Of a stretch of 64,000 nt of DNA, positions 24,501-36,485 are shown one piece after another (position 1 is the stretch's first letter; the number at the start of each line of letters is the position of its first letter). Under the pieces are notes generated by a model. It was not told where the DNA came from. It worked only from the letters and a program-made list of their open reading frames with translations, and made no database searches. The position numbers were made by a program, and so were the translations under genes. The stretch is from positions 19,774,721-19,838,720 of the forward strand of contig NW_025062479.1 of NCBI RefSeq assembly GCF_000002995.4, written 5' to 3'. The DNA comes from Brugia malayi. Lineage: Eukaryota; Nematoda; Chromadorea; Rhabditida; Onchocercidae.

Positions 24501-25480
24501 TCTAAATCTCATGTACATGTCTTAAGAGTTGTTGTCTTTTTTCTAAGGATCTGAAATATATTTTGTGGTAGAATGGAAATATGAATTAAATGTTCTGCAT
24601 TTCGTTCTTACTTCATTTATCTTTGAAAGTAAAGTTTAGTTTCAATGGTGATGTGAAGCACACAAAGGTAGAACAGTCTCCAGAAGGACGTTATTACCTG
24701 GACGAAAGTACAATGTTTTCAAGCGTCGTGGTTAGATATTAGCAATTTTTTTTGAAACAGCAGATACTACTTAAATTGTTAACATTGCTTCTTCAAGTCA
24801 TTGATAGATGACAAACATATGAACGGGATAGTAGCAACAGCAGAATGAGATTAATAATAATAGGATAGTAATATTAGTAGTTACTGATACATTGGATAAA
24901 TGACAGAGATTCCAATGTCTGAATTTCAGGAATTGATCAACTATTATAGAGAAAATAATTTACGAGAGTCATTCGAAACTTTAAATACTACTTTACGACA
25001 TTCGTATACCGATAAACAGCCATATATTGCCCTGCATAATTTTGAAGCATCAGAGCCAAATTTTCTCACTTTAGTGGTTGGTCAGAAAGTCTACGTGATT
25101 AGTAGGACTGGTGAGGATCGAGGATGGTGGAAAGGCCGAAGCGGCAATAGAGTAAGTCATTTAAATGATTTCCTAGTAGACTGAGCAATGTAAAATCACA
25201 TTTAATGTTACATACAACTGAATGGAATTAGTTGTATGTGAAACGACAAAAAATTTTCATTCAGTTTTCACTTTTGAATATAAAGTTTTTTAGTCTTTAT
25301 TATTGATAATAGCAGAAACAGTTATTTTTTTAAGCATAGTGTCAGTTGATTTGTATTTTGTTTTAATCGTAAAATGATTTCATTTGACAGGAAAATAAGT
25401 GCTTTGTTTAAAGGTTTATAAAGCCTTTTCAGGTGGGCTACTTTCCACTTGCTTATGTTGCACCAGCAGAAGATGCATAA
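18580..25480 (+). CDS. vav-1: Vav Rho-family guanine nucleotide exchange factor
   Basis: Nineteen exons: 18580-18795, 19011-19186, 19486-19708, 20245-20418, 20490-20611, 20708-20819, 20939-21034, 21133-21297, 21382-21528, 21758-21987, 22087-22220, 22332-22439, 22583-22704, 23356-23421, 23579-23745, 23889-24065, 24640-24730, 24930-25151 and 25433-25480. Together 2796 nt, 931 aa. Domain order is the Vav order: CH (1-125), acidic linker with two tyrosines (about 170 and 185), DH (210-425, with LLSIPMQRVLKYHVLL), PH (429-553), C1 zinc finger (about 560-605), SH3 (640-697), Ser-rich linker, SH2 (about 765-860, with GTFLVRFS) and C-terminal SH3 (about 875-931, ending YFPLAYV). Vav proteins load GTP onto Rac/Rho below receptor tyrosine kinases. 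Phosphorylation of the acidic-region tyrosines relieves autoinhibition. A TTTAACAG acceptor a few bases before the ATG suggests trans-splicing. All phases agree. Confidence 0.96.
19803..19832. repeat. Perfect 13-bp hairpin with tetraloop in vav intron 3
   Basis: Arms 19803-19815 and 19820-19832 are exactly complementary around the loop ATCG. It lies in the intron between the acidic-region exon and the first DH exon, inside an open frame that may be an alternative exon. Confidence 0.9.
25210..25239. repeat. 10-bp inverted repeat in last vav intron
   Basis: ACATACAACT at 25210-25219 and its exact complement AGTTGTATGT at 25230-25239 flank a 10-base spacer. It is a small stem-loop and may be chance. 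Confidence 0.6.
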
Positions 25481-27458
25481 CATTCAAATGTTCTGTATAT
25501 CCTTTGCTCAGTAAATATGGGTACAAATCTTTTTATTTTCTCCAGTTCAGCCTTTTGTGGTGTTTTAAATCAAGTTTTGCACAGGAATCATGATTAAATT
25601 TTCTAAAGGTTCATGTTTTTTTTTTTTTTTTTTTTTTCCTTGTAAAGTAAATTCTATCAGTGCGAACAATCTGTAGTGAATTTTTTATAGAAAAGATCGA
25701 AAATCAGTAGAAGCATTTTGTTTCTCCCGTTATGTTTACCAACTTTTTAAATCACGATTTGCTTTTTCCGATGCCAAGTTTAATAACATGGCAGTTTGAT
25801 TTCTAATCTGCATTCGAATGTAACTGATATATGAAGTAGTTGTTATGTACCAGTAATCAGTATACTAACATTCATCAGGAAATTAACTTTATTTAATTGA
25901 GAGGTATGAAACTGCTACTACTTTCTTCCTGAGAAGATATTCCATATCTGTTTATGTGTGGCAGTTTCCCTTGGAACTGCTAAATGTTTATGCTTATTGG
26001 GGAGGCTTTTCATGCTATGAATATAGCAGTTGTTTTGCTATTGTTTTGAAAGATTTTTATCATTGCTTCTCGTTGATTTGAAAACCTGTAAAATCCAGTA
26101 ATTGCAAAGAAAAAAATTTTCTGCGCTTAACGGGTTGTAGTTTAAGTCATTTCTGAACTTATAGACATGGCTTCTCCACATGTGATAGGTAATGTAATGC
26201 AATGGAAAAAAAATAGGAAAAACAGATGTAGGAGTTTTTATTGTTTTCTATTACTTTTTCAGTAGTTTTAGATATAAAAGTATAAAATGGTTTCTTATTC
26301 TCCGAAATGTTTCCAAGTTAGTCTGCTGAAGCACTGTGCTTTGTGAGTGCTAGTGCAGATTAGTAATTCTCACTGCCTTTCTTTTCATTGGTTTACTTAT
26401 AAAATTATGTTGGTCATTGTATATCAAATTTGTACAGTTTAGTGTTCACACATATATTTATATGTATTATATAATGTTTTGAAAAAAAATTTTTTTTTTT
26501 CTTTTGTGCCATTTGTGACTCCCTAACTGAGTGAATATTTTTATAACTTAATTTGATTATACCAAACTAGCTTTCTTTGTAAATGCTATATATGAAGGTT
26601 ACACGTATTTGGATGTCACATATGGCTATGTTGCATAAAGTTTATGCGGGTAAATTATGTGGTGTTTACAAAAGCTGTTATGTGTAAAAAATTTTCAACT
26701 GAATTCCACAACAGCGTGTATACATGTAAGGTAGACGTGTAGTACGTATTGTTATAAAGCAAAATACATAAATGTCAATTTCAGTTGTTTGCCTGTATTA
26801 TCTTCTATTACACTTTCGATTCGATGCTATGTTTAAAATATTCCTTTTCATATTTCTCTTTTAATAACTGTTTGGCAGTATGTTTTAAGTGACACATTTT
26901 CATTTTTGAATAAGTGCCTTCTGAAATAAAGATTTTAGAAAAGGGTGGTTGTAGAGTGAAAGTTTTGGTTGATGTTGTTGGTGTTACTTATCACATTTTT
27001 ATCTGGGGAAAATAGTGCTTGAAGTGATACTGTCGTTAAGGAGACCACACGATTTTGATTTGAGAGGGGACGATATTAATTTGGGCGATGTGATTTGGAA
27101 ATGAGCAGAGTAGTTGTGAACATTTTACTGTACCTATTTTACTGTGTTTTGGCGAGGGTTAATGCTAGGTCGGGACGGTGCCTTCTTATTGTAATTCTGC
27201 CTTGAATTTGAGCATATGGTATTGAAATAATATACAATGGGTAAAGCGGACTCTAGGCGCTGGTTTGTATCCTTCGTGTAATGAGATTTGCACTTCCAAG
27301 AAGGGAAAAGAAGATAAGCTGATTGGTTTACTGGTAATTTAGGTATTGGGTTGGAATTAATTAACATCAAAAAGTTGATTTTTCTTATATTTTGTTTATT
27401 TCTTACACGGATGATTATACTATATGGCCATTGAATTTAATTCATATTATCGGTAGGA
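25481..27458. other. vav 3' region and ENY2 upstream region
   Basis: No coding signal is supported. An AATAAA lies at 26925-26930, 1.4 kb past the vav stop, so a long 3' UTR or a nearer non-canonical signal is possible. The 2-kb spacing to ENY2 argues against a compact operon. The stretch 27040-27340 is somewhat less AT-rich and is probably ENY2 promoter or leader. Confidence 0.5.
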
Positions 27459-28337
27459 ATGGGTGCGCCATCAGTAAGTAAAGCAGCTTTGGAACGTAAA
27501 TTTATTGAATGTGGCGAACGCGACCGAATGAAGGAATTGTTGTTGCAAAGGTTGCGAGAAAGTGGTTGGGTGGAAGAAGTGGAGAATATGTGTCGGAATT
27601 ATATACAAAATAAGGTAAGCAGTGAAAAATTTTTTTACTAAATTGCATTTATATAAGTTTCCCATCCTATATACCTTTCCAAAAATAGTCAGCGATGTCA
27701 CTGTTGTATAACCTTTGGGGCATTACTCCCTGCAACATTAAACCTTACCGATAAAACCAGTTGTATAAATGAATTGCTATTGTAAAGCTACTGAAATGTA
27801 TAACTGAAGAAATAAATGAAAGGTATAAAAGTAATCATTATCCATTTTTACCTACTTTATAAAAACTCACTGAGCAGGGATGAGTAACTTTTATTAGACA
27901 GGGGCGAATAATTTTTAATAAATGACATGTATTTTAATATATTTTTCCAACCTTGAGACTGTCCAAATTTTAATAGCAATATTATATTTATTAAAATTTT
28001 TTTTATTTAATATTAGTATATTATTATTATTATCAATTTTAATATTAATATCATCTTATTCTTCTTCTTTTCGGAATTTACAACGTTCTTTTAGTTTTTA
28101 GAATTTCTTGCAAAACATTCAACCAGCAAAATATTTTAATTTCATATGATCTACCATGTTTTATTTTTCCATTTCCCTTCACTTTCATTGCAGGGTATCG
28201 AACAAGTAACGCTGGAAGATGTGCTGAGCGATGTACGAGTTCGAGCCAGACGAGCAGTACCAGATGAAGTGAAACGCGAACTGATGCACTGTATTCGTTC
28301 GTTTTTACAACAACAATCTGGCATTAATGATCTCTAA
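27459..28337 (+). CDS. ENY2: ENY2 / Sus1 transcription and mRNA-export factor
   Basis: Two exons, 27459-27614 and 28194-28337, give 99 aa, matching the usual 95-100 aa of the family. The family is recognised from the helical pattern: an N-terminal helix with Leu-Glu-Arg-Lys, then GERDRMKELL, GW, and a C-terminal half with LEDVLSDVR, RARRAVPDEVK and a terminal hydrophobic helix. ENY2 is a small all-helical nuclear protein shared by the SAGA histone H2B deubiquitinase module and the TREX-2 mRNA export complex, where it wraps scaffold helices. The single intron joins in phase 0. The start has alternating small residues and no longer upstream frame. A strong donor-like GTAAGT lies in the first codons (27474) but the frame reads straight through it. 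Confidence 0.95.
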
Positions 28338-28664
28338 AATTTGATCCTAATTGTTACCGTACGCATATATTCGCATGGCTGACCAATTTTTTGATACCGG
28401 TTTTCTTGAGTTTTTTATTTGGTAATTTAACGTGTTGAATTATGGAATTGGCTTTCATAGTGAATTGATTTAATCGGTTGAACTTTAAATTTAGCGGAAA
28501 CAACTGAATTGAATGGAATTGAGAAAACTGATTCTCCATTGATCATGCTGTTAGCGGCACAGCTATTTTCTCATTTCATATTTTCATATTAATTTCTTCG
28601 CAGTAACTTTGTGCATATTGTCCATCCTCAAATCTAATGCATTCACTATTTGTGTTTCAAAACA

Positions 28665-28670
28665 AATAAA
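28665..28670 (+). terminator. Poly(A) signal for ENY2
   Basis: AATAAA about 330 bases after the ENY2 stop codon, followed by a T/G-rich stretch. It is the first canonical signal noticed downstream. Confidence 0.5.
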
Positions 28671-29232
28671 TCTTGTTCAGTACATAATAACCACATATAT
28701 GATATATTATTAGTATTTTTATTTATATCATTTATTTTAATTTAACAATAAATTCCTATCCAAGTTTGGTCATTGGGCGATTCCACTCACATGCAGAAAA
28801 GAAGGCATCCTTGATGACGACATCAAAATACTCGAATTTTGATTATAGTACATCAGTTGTGGCTTATTCTTCATTGTATTGCAAGGTTCATTTTTTTATT
28901 TCACTTTTAAAGAATTTTTATTTTCTGTAACCGAAAAATTCTGCAACGGTCAATGAAAGGCACTGCAATAATAGAAAGTTTTCTTAAATTGCTTCAAGAA
29001 TTATGCACAAAGAAGTAATTAAAATACAAATAAGAAAGCAAAATAGGGAAGACAATCAATTGGGTATTTCATCAAATAAAAACTGTAAATAAACAGTGGA
29101 TTAATGCAAAAAATGTGCAAATAGACTGATTAGTTAATCGATTGCTGATTGATCATATAGTGACAATGAGCGAATGTTTCGGAATTCAAACGGTTCAAGT
29201 ATCGAAGCCAAATTCACTAACTTTGAAAAGCC
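28671..29232. other. Spacer between ENY2 and chemoreceptor relic
   Basis: AT-rich with no conserved exon. An ATG at 29166 opens a 24-codon frame ending at 29240 whose first residues (MSECFGIQ) recall chemoreceptor N-termini. It is not in phase with the downstream receptor exons and lacks a first membrane segment. Confidence 0.4.
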
Positions 29233-31518
29233 ATTCATAGTGAAGCAAAGAACAATATCGATCGTTGATGTAAATTGCTGGCAAATTTATTATTTCATAG
29301 AATATTTGCCCATACCTATGTACTGCTGGCATATCACAAAACGCGTGTTGATCCGTGTGGGTATATGACAGTTCTGTGGGAATGTTTCATGATGCGAACA
29401 CCGATATCTTTGACATTATTTTTAAAAAACGGCTTCGATACCGACAGTAGTCATTGAGCGGGCTATCGCTACGTATTTCTCATCGAGATACGAAAATTTT
29501 GGGAAAAGTATCGCTGTTATACTTATCGTAATGCAGGTACAGAGGGAAATTTAAATCTGTTTTCAATGATTTAATTAGTGATTTAGTTTGATGATTTAAT
29601 GCTTTGACAACATTTCAAAAGAAACGAAAAAGAACAGTGTGTAATTTAAATTTTGATTCTATTATATGTGTGTAAAATGCCTCTAACAACTTGGCCGAAT
29701 AACTGATGCAGGGAAATTGCCGTTTTCCTAAGGATAACCAAATGATACCTTAAAATAGTTTGACATACAACATGGAATAGTAGTAGTAACCTGCAATATT
29801 AATAAATCCGAAAACTGTTCTGTAATTTCAATATTTTTCAGTTAACCATTGGTATCGGTAGTTTCCTATTTATGAGTAGTAATTTCAAATTGTTCGATTC
29901 AGAGAAAGTGGTTTATTGTTCGACGGCGAATAAAGAAAACGCACTAAAATCTGCTGCTGTTCTAGGCTTTTATGCGACCATCGATTGTATCTCTGCTTTA
30001 ACATTCCCAGTTTTATTTTGCATTAATAAGGCAATTTTGATTTATTACTTACAAAAACATTCACCAACAAATTATCTAATGAGTAAATTGATTTAAATGT
30101 TACTTTGATCTAAATTTTCTTCAAGAAATTGGCGGCGGTAAGTGACGCACAACTACATGTTTAATCTATTAAGGATATTCGCGTAAATAAGTTAGTGATA
30201 TGAGCGGTATTTGAGTGAAACATGGGACTATCAAGATTAAATTGGAATTGGCTACTTTTTTGACCTATTGACCTTACACTCCTAATATGTCAAATTTCTC
30301 CTATTCGATCGCATCACTAAAATAATTTTTCTGTTTTACATGAATGAATGAATGAAGTCACTACCTGTGGAGAAGCAACCCGCACAAACTTTTTGTTACT
30401 TCTTGGTTTGACTCTTTCAGCACTTGCATTTATTCAGAGATTTCACCGAAACAAAATTCACGTCAACTTATCACATCGTTATCAAATCACGGAAAATATA
30501 AGTTCTCTTCAAACATTATCACCAATAGTTGCATTTCATTCCGTATTCCTGGCACTTTATTTGGGCGCACTGTTTATGTACTTTGCTATCGATTTCAAAT
30601 TTTCACCAAAACAGTTTGCTATTTATCTCGAAAGTTCGTTTCTTGTCTTATAGTTTTTATCTAATTCACTTTTCTAATTTACAGAAAATGTGTAAATAAG
30701 TAATCGTGAACAAATATGAATGAGCCGAATTTGAGCAGGTTTAGAATTAAAAAAAAAAGTTCAATTAATAATAGTAAAGCGAAAATTTGCTCCAATTGTT
30801 CTTATTTCAAGCAATACGGAGACAGTGAAAAAATCGCTTGGAATCTGTAAAATGTGGCCAATATAAAAGCTAAAATAAATATAAGAAACTATTTGGAAAA
30901 TTTTTAGCAATTAAACATAATTAATAAATATAAAATTAATCAGCTATAAGCCATAAAATTATTTGTAAATTATGGGGAGAATGAGTAGTTGCAAAAAGAT
31001 TCAACAATAATTTGACTATTTATTACACTCATTGAAATTTTAAGTTTTATATTGCATTCTGAATTATCGATGTTTCTATTTTCTAAATATTAATGTCGTA
31101 TAAATTGCACAGTTTACGGAAGTGATGCCGCAAACTTATTTACCAGTTTTAGTGTGACTTTAAGAATGTTTATGCTTATTTCATTGAAATTCAGGTGTGC
31201 AATTAACTCCGTTATATGCATTAACTTTACCAATTGCTATAGTTTGGACAGAAAAACACGTCAGGAAAACTATCCAAGAAAATTGTCAGAAGGCTATCGA
31301 ATTAACGGGCAGTGAAGCAGCTAACCACTATTTTGTATGTATTTTGATGCATTTTATCATTTAATGCTAGAGAGAATTATTCAAAGAAAGGTGGTTAAAC
31401 TTATAAGCATTGTTATGGGTATATGAAATGTATTCATAATGAATTTTTAAAGTTTGATTTGTTTTTTTTTTTTTTTTTTCAGACAATTTTTGAGACACCC
31501 AAAGGAAAGAACGGTTGA
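29233..31518 (+). pseudogene. srab-like nematode chemoreceptor (7TM GPCR), apparently broken
   Basis: Exon-like blocks: 29233-29536, 29842-30082, 30421-30633, 31195-31334 and 31483-31518. The last four junctions are in phase and end in a stop. Recognisable receptor features: DPCGYM before the third membrane segment, VVIERAIATYFSSRYE just after it, membrane spans in each block, LSHRYQITENI before the sixth segment, and a seventh span followed by a short cytoplasmic tail. This matches serpentine receptor class alpha/beta (srab) of nematodes, which are chemosensory G-protein-coupled receptors. Two lesions sit in the first block: an in-frame TGA at 29266-29268, and a one-base frame shift at the A-run near 29420-29425 (the frame moves by +1 between the span and the VVIER motif). 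The first membrane segment is not found. Either a recent pseudogene or an assembly with homopolymer errors. Confidence 0.75.
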
Positions 31519-33770
31519 AAATTAAAAGGATCACTTGGCAGTATGAATGTGCGTCTTAACATTGAATGTACTTGAAAGGAGAAGAGCGAGTAGATCTGAA
31601 AATTGTCAGCAAGAGATTTTAGAGAAATTAAAAATGTCATCTCTTATTAAATCCAATTGATAGCAAATATTTGCTATAAGCAAAAGTATTTCCAATAGAA
31701 ACATTTTCCGATGCATAAATTTCATCGTAGCTAATATTTGAAAAAAGTGAATGTATAGTATATTTCTCGAAATTTCAGTTCAATTCCTCCAAACATCTGT
31801 TTGGATAAATTCATTTGCTCATTGAACAACGTAACTTCATTTTAGTAGCCGAAATATCAATTGCCGAAATCCTTTGCATTATTCTGTTTGATTTGCTTGA
31901 GAAATGATGAATTACCTATTACATTATTGTTATTTTTTCATTTCTTGAAATTACGATAACTACTGCAGAAAGTGGGTTGTATAATAATAAAGTAGTTTTA
32001 CTGCAAGGTCATCTTCAATTGCATAGAATAAAAGTATGAAATTATGAAGAGAATAAAATGAATAAAAGCTATGCTTTGACATCAGTATTTGGCCATACGC
32101 CGTGGACACCAAAACTCAGCTTTATTTGTGCATTAACTTAAAAACAAAGCACAGAGATGAGGGACAGTCGACAGATTAATTGTTTCACTTTACAATCATT
32201 TAATTAGTATTGACAGACAATAAAAAATTTGCCTTTTATTTTAGTAATGTTGCCGAAGATTAATAATGAATTTATCGGAAATACTTTAAAAAAAAGATGG
32301 AAGTGGTTGGAGTTACTCATTACTAATGTAAATTACACTGATTTGTGTCGAGAACGATAGGATAATCTTTACTCTTTGCATGCAAAGTTATTTTAACATG
32401 ACAAGTAGATTTGATTTATAAAAAAGAAATTGAAGTGAACAATTTGATAATCTTTTAACAATGAAATATAAGTTTGGCTTTCAGACTGAAAGATTTTAAC
32501 AATTAAAGAGCAATTTTCAGCATATTAAGCACCTATTCCAGACAATTCCAAGTAATCTCAGCTACATTTGGAAAATGAGTGTTGGTTAAGTGATTTCTTA
32601 TTTAAGATATTAAATTGAAACAGTTTTATACTTGTCTAAAGAACATTCAAATAAGGCAGTTTTTAGTTTTATGTATTTAATGCATTTATTTCGATATGTC
32701 ATAATTACAGCTTTTCCGATAATTGTGACATCACAATGCTGAGTAATTCAGTCCTGTTTTCCGTGATATTTGTATTCCACATAAAGTATTCTACTGATCA
32801 GAGATAATATAATTAAAAAAATCAAAGTTCTATCAAATATGCGAGAATTTTAATGGAAAGTATGATCAGAAAAGCAATTTCGATTATTCCGTTTGGTCCG
32901 GTTGATTCATTGCTTGTCGAATTTATTGACAGCTAGTACTATTGCCTGATTGTATACAAACACAGAAAGGAAACTTTCGTAATCGATCATAGTTGTTGAT
33001 CACTTAAGTTTTGACTTTGTTTGACTAAGGCAATCTAATAGAATTTTTGTCTACGGGTTGTAATTTCTGGCTGTAGAATGCCTTAATAATACAATTTGCT
33101 ATGACGTTTTTCATCATCGAAAACAAGGAAATATTCCGGAAAAAATTTGGAAGTTTTATCAGTCTACGGTATAAAATATTATTCAAAAATTTTCTATCTT
33201 TTAAGCAAGCAAGCTGATACATTGGGAAAAGTTGGAAGCTTGATTTTAAAAACTTAATGACAGCATTGCACTTGCTTTTTTACCATTTTTTCTTTTATTC
33301 GATAAAGAAAGAGACTTCTAACCTCGACCCGACCTTTGTTTAATTTGAAACTAGTTAGCTTTGATTAGCTGATCTAAATATTTCCAACTGTCTCTAAATT
33401 TATTCAACTAATTTTATAATTAACTATAATTAACAATGTTACAACAATTTAATATTCTTGTGAACTGGAACTTTTTTTAAATCTCAATATCCATAATTTT
33501 AAAGAAATTCTTGGTACTTAGTAGCCCCATGATATCTTTTGAGAAAAAAAAAAGCAATAAGTAAATAAATGCACCGATCTTTTCCTGATAAGAACAGATT
33601 TAATATTTACTTCACAAGTTGCTTTTTGCTGTTGTCATATACCTTGATTTCACTTTGTTTTTATATGCTTGTTTAAATAGTTTTGGAAATGAATTAAACA
33701 TTCAGTTTACAACAAAAATTTGAGATCTTTATATCTATGTGTTCATTGCAAATCAGTAAGAATTCGATCA

Positions 33771-33866
33771 TCCTTAATTTAGATATTTACAAATCAAAAA
33801 CTGAAAACTTGATTGCAATGATCCTTAAATATTTACAAATTAAAAAATCAAAGCTTGATTACGGTG
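33771..33866. repeat. Degenerate tandem duplication (about 50-bp unit)
   Basis: Two adjacent copies share the order CCTTAA, ATATTTACAAAT, AAAAA and CTTGATT with small indels, at about 33771-33820 and 33821-33866. Confidence 0.6.
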
Positions 33867-34681
33867 AAGTTGAAATTTAGCTCATGGCAATTAATTATCC
33901 ATTGAAATATGTACTCATTAAACTACCTATTTTTCTGTCAAATGTGATAAAACGCCGTAATATATTAAAGTTTTAGCTTGAAAGTAAGAAATTACTTCAC
34001 ATACAATGAAATAATTTCTTCATAAACAATCTATGATATTATTGTGCTCGTAAATTTGTCGGACACTAACTTTTTGAAGCCAATGCTTTACTTTTGAATC
34101 TTATAGTGAATGATACAAACAGTGATTGGAAGAAGGAAACAGTAATTAGATTAATGTCTTGATTACAAAGTGACTATTAATAACTTGCTGCTATAATCTG
34201 ATATCAGAAAATTATTCAAAATAAGTGGGAAAGTTTCTTTTTTTTTTTTTTCCTTTTTAATAGGTATGTTGCTGTCATAACTCTAAAGCGTTGACAATAG
34301 CTTTATTAGTTCTATGCTATGGTACAATATCACGCATATGCAAAAATAAAAAAAGAAATGAATAATAAATATTAGATTATACCAACAATTCACCAAATGT
34401 TTGTTAACTTTCCGCAATTTCACTTTTTGGCCGTTCTTTCTTCATCTCATCAATGTTATTACGCCAACATTTGTTGAAAGTGAATTAATGCGTAAGTGTT
34501 GAAATGAAACGTATCAGCGTTTGTTATATGTCGCGAAAGGTTATCTTTGGTATAAAAGTTAAATGGACTTAAGTTAACTGTTGTGTTCCGCTCGAAGCGT
34601 TAAAGGTAGTAAATGTTAAATACGCTATCGTTTATAGCACAGCAGAGAAATTATCTAAGTTTTTTTTTTATAAAACGTATT

Positions 34682-34939
34682 ATCAATAATCTGAGCAGTA
34701 AAAATGGATTTAAAAATTGAAGGAAATTGAGATTGGTTATGACGGTTATAGTCGACTATAATCATCTTATTATTATTGTATTTATATGTGTAAGAATTGG
34801 GCGTATCTATGATAAGACCATATGAGACAAGAATCTGAGGTATTTACAATAAGATCGTATAGATAACAGACAAGAATCTGAGGTTTACAATAAGATCGTA
34901 TAGATAACAGATCAATAATCTGAGCAGTAAAAATGGATT
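34682..34939. repeat. 29-bp direct repeat pair, 229 bp apart
   Basis: The same 29 bases, beginning ATCAATAATCTGAGC, occur at 34682-34710 and 34911-34939 without mismatch. The second copy directly follows a separate tandem repeat. Confidence 0.9.
34826..34909. repeat. Two-copy tandem repeat, 41-43 bp unit
   Basis: Units 34826-34868 and 34869-34909 both begin GACAAGAATCTGAGGT and end ATCGTATAGATAACA. They differ only by a two-base indel. Confidence 0.9.
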
Positions 34940-34941
34940 AT

Positions 34942-34991
34942 TTTTTGGTATAAAAGTTTTTGGTATAAAAGTTAAATTTTTGGTATAAAAG
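34942..34991. repeat. Three copies of TTTTTGGTATAAAAG
   Basis: Exact 15-base copies at 34942-34956, 34957-34971 and 34977-34991. A related GGTATAAAAGTTAAA lies at about 34549-34563. Confidence 0.9.
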
Positions 34992-35145
34992 TCACTGTAT
35001 ATTGTTTTCACGATATAATATAACAAGACCAGAAAAAAAAACTTCGTCTGGCTCACCATAACAGTTGAATAGCGATGCATAGTTCTCAGTTTTCTGTTTT
35101 TTGCGTTGTAATGTCTGCGATAACTGCAGTTTCACCACTTTATTG

Positions 35146-35174
<29 letters not shown>
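35146..35174. repeat. 29-base poly-T tract
   Basis: An uninterrupted T run with no coding context. Its length is likely unstable. Confidence 0.95.
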
Positions 35175-35177
<3 letters not shown>

Positions 35178-36443
35178 CATGTGATAAATATATGTGAGGA
35201 ATGGGAGTTTTAAAATAAACAAAATTACATGAGCAATAAATCTTAAGGAGTTAAATTTATGGCGAGATGATTTATGAAACCATGAGATTGTTTATAATTT
35301 AAAAAATGATTTATTGGTTTTTCTTTAAATTAACTTTGTTATTTTAGTTAGAGTTTCGCGAAATTATGATTCGCGACACTACATGCAAAGTTGATTTAGA
35401 CAAAGGTTTTAATTCCTCATAAGTTGCAACAAAGCGCATGATAATAGCGACTGAACGATTGTCAATTTCGGATGATTTTTGCTCTTTGTGCAGTAGAAGT
35501 AGACCTTTACCACTTTAAAGTAGAAGCCTCTACAGTACTGCGACATTGCAATGAGTGCTACTGAATGAATTTGAGATATAAAATTAAGTATCTATGTGAT
35601 TGTTTATTCATCGTTTTCTCCTGGTAAAATGCTAATCACTTTTTACTATATATATATATACTTCTCTAACGATAGAATGCTGTAATTTCCTTTTGAAATA
35701 TTGTGCACAGTGATTAGATTTTATTTTCAAAATCCAAGCAGTCGAAAATGTAAAATTCTAAGTTGTTAGTATTATTTATTTAAATCTTGCATGAGATTTG
35801 TTTAGTAGACATAACAGTTTTAATCCTTTTTTTACCTTGAAAAAAAAATAAATAAATAAATGATAAATGATTTTTTCTATCTTTCCAAAAATTCTTGAAG
35901 ACATTCCAGTGAAAAATTGCAGATTTCCTTATACAAAACTAAAGAAAATTTAATTCCTTTATACCTATAATCTTTTTTTTACTGATAACACTTACATTTG
36001 CAGCATTTTCTTGCTCATATTCAAATATACAACACTTACATTCACAACAAATACATTTAATAAAATTTTTTTTGAGACGTCCAAAGAGATTTGTAATACG
36101 AAATTACTCGGTAAAAGTCAATGAGAGTAAAAATGAGGTGTAAGAAAAGGAAAGGAAAGTGACTACATTAGTCTAAGGACCAAAAAATGCACGATTGTGT
36201 TAAAGGTCATTATCTCTTTCTCTTTTCCATCTTTTATTTCTCCTTCTTTGTAATAATACTATTCCTTTGAGTGTGACAAAATTTCAGTTTTTTTCAAAAT
36301 AAAGTTTCGATCGATTCTTTATTTTCCAACACATATAATCTTATATCTTCGTCCATTTCATGCAAAAGTCCCAATACTTTCCTGGCTTTTTGAAAAAGTC
36401 TTCAGTATATTCCGGAATGCAAGTATTATTTGCTTCAGAATGA

Positions 36444-36449
36444 TTTATT
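36444..36449 (-). terminator. Poly(A) signal for the serine protease
   Basis: TTTATT on the plus strand reads AATAAA on the minus strand, about 37 bases past the protease stop. Both position and sequence fit a poly(A) signal. Confidence 0.7.
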
Positions 36450-36485
36450 GCACTATTTATGCATGTACCACTTCTTCATTCAATT

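Larger units (their letters stand above)
31519..36485. other. Gene-free region with clustered repeats
   Basis: About 5 kb between the receptor relic and the 3' end of the protease. It is AT-rich, with only short frames that lack splice support. It holds a degenerate tandem duplication at 33771-33866, a nested set of direct repeats at 34540-34991 and a 29-base T run at 35146-35174. No coding exon was recognised. Confidence 0.5.

Noticed and set aside
25480..27459. vav and ENY2 as a nematode operon
   Set aside because: They share a strand, but the 2-kb gap is far larger than typical operon spacing, and no strong trans-splice acceptor was seen at ENY2.
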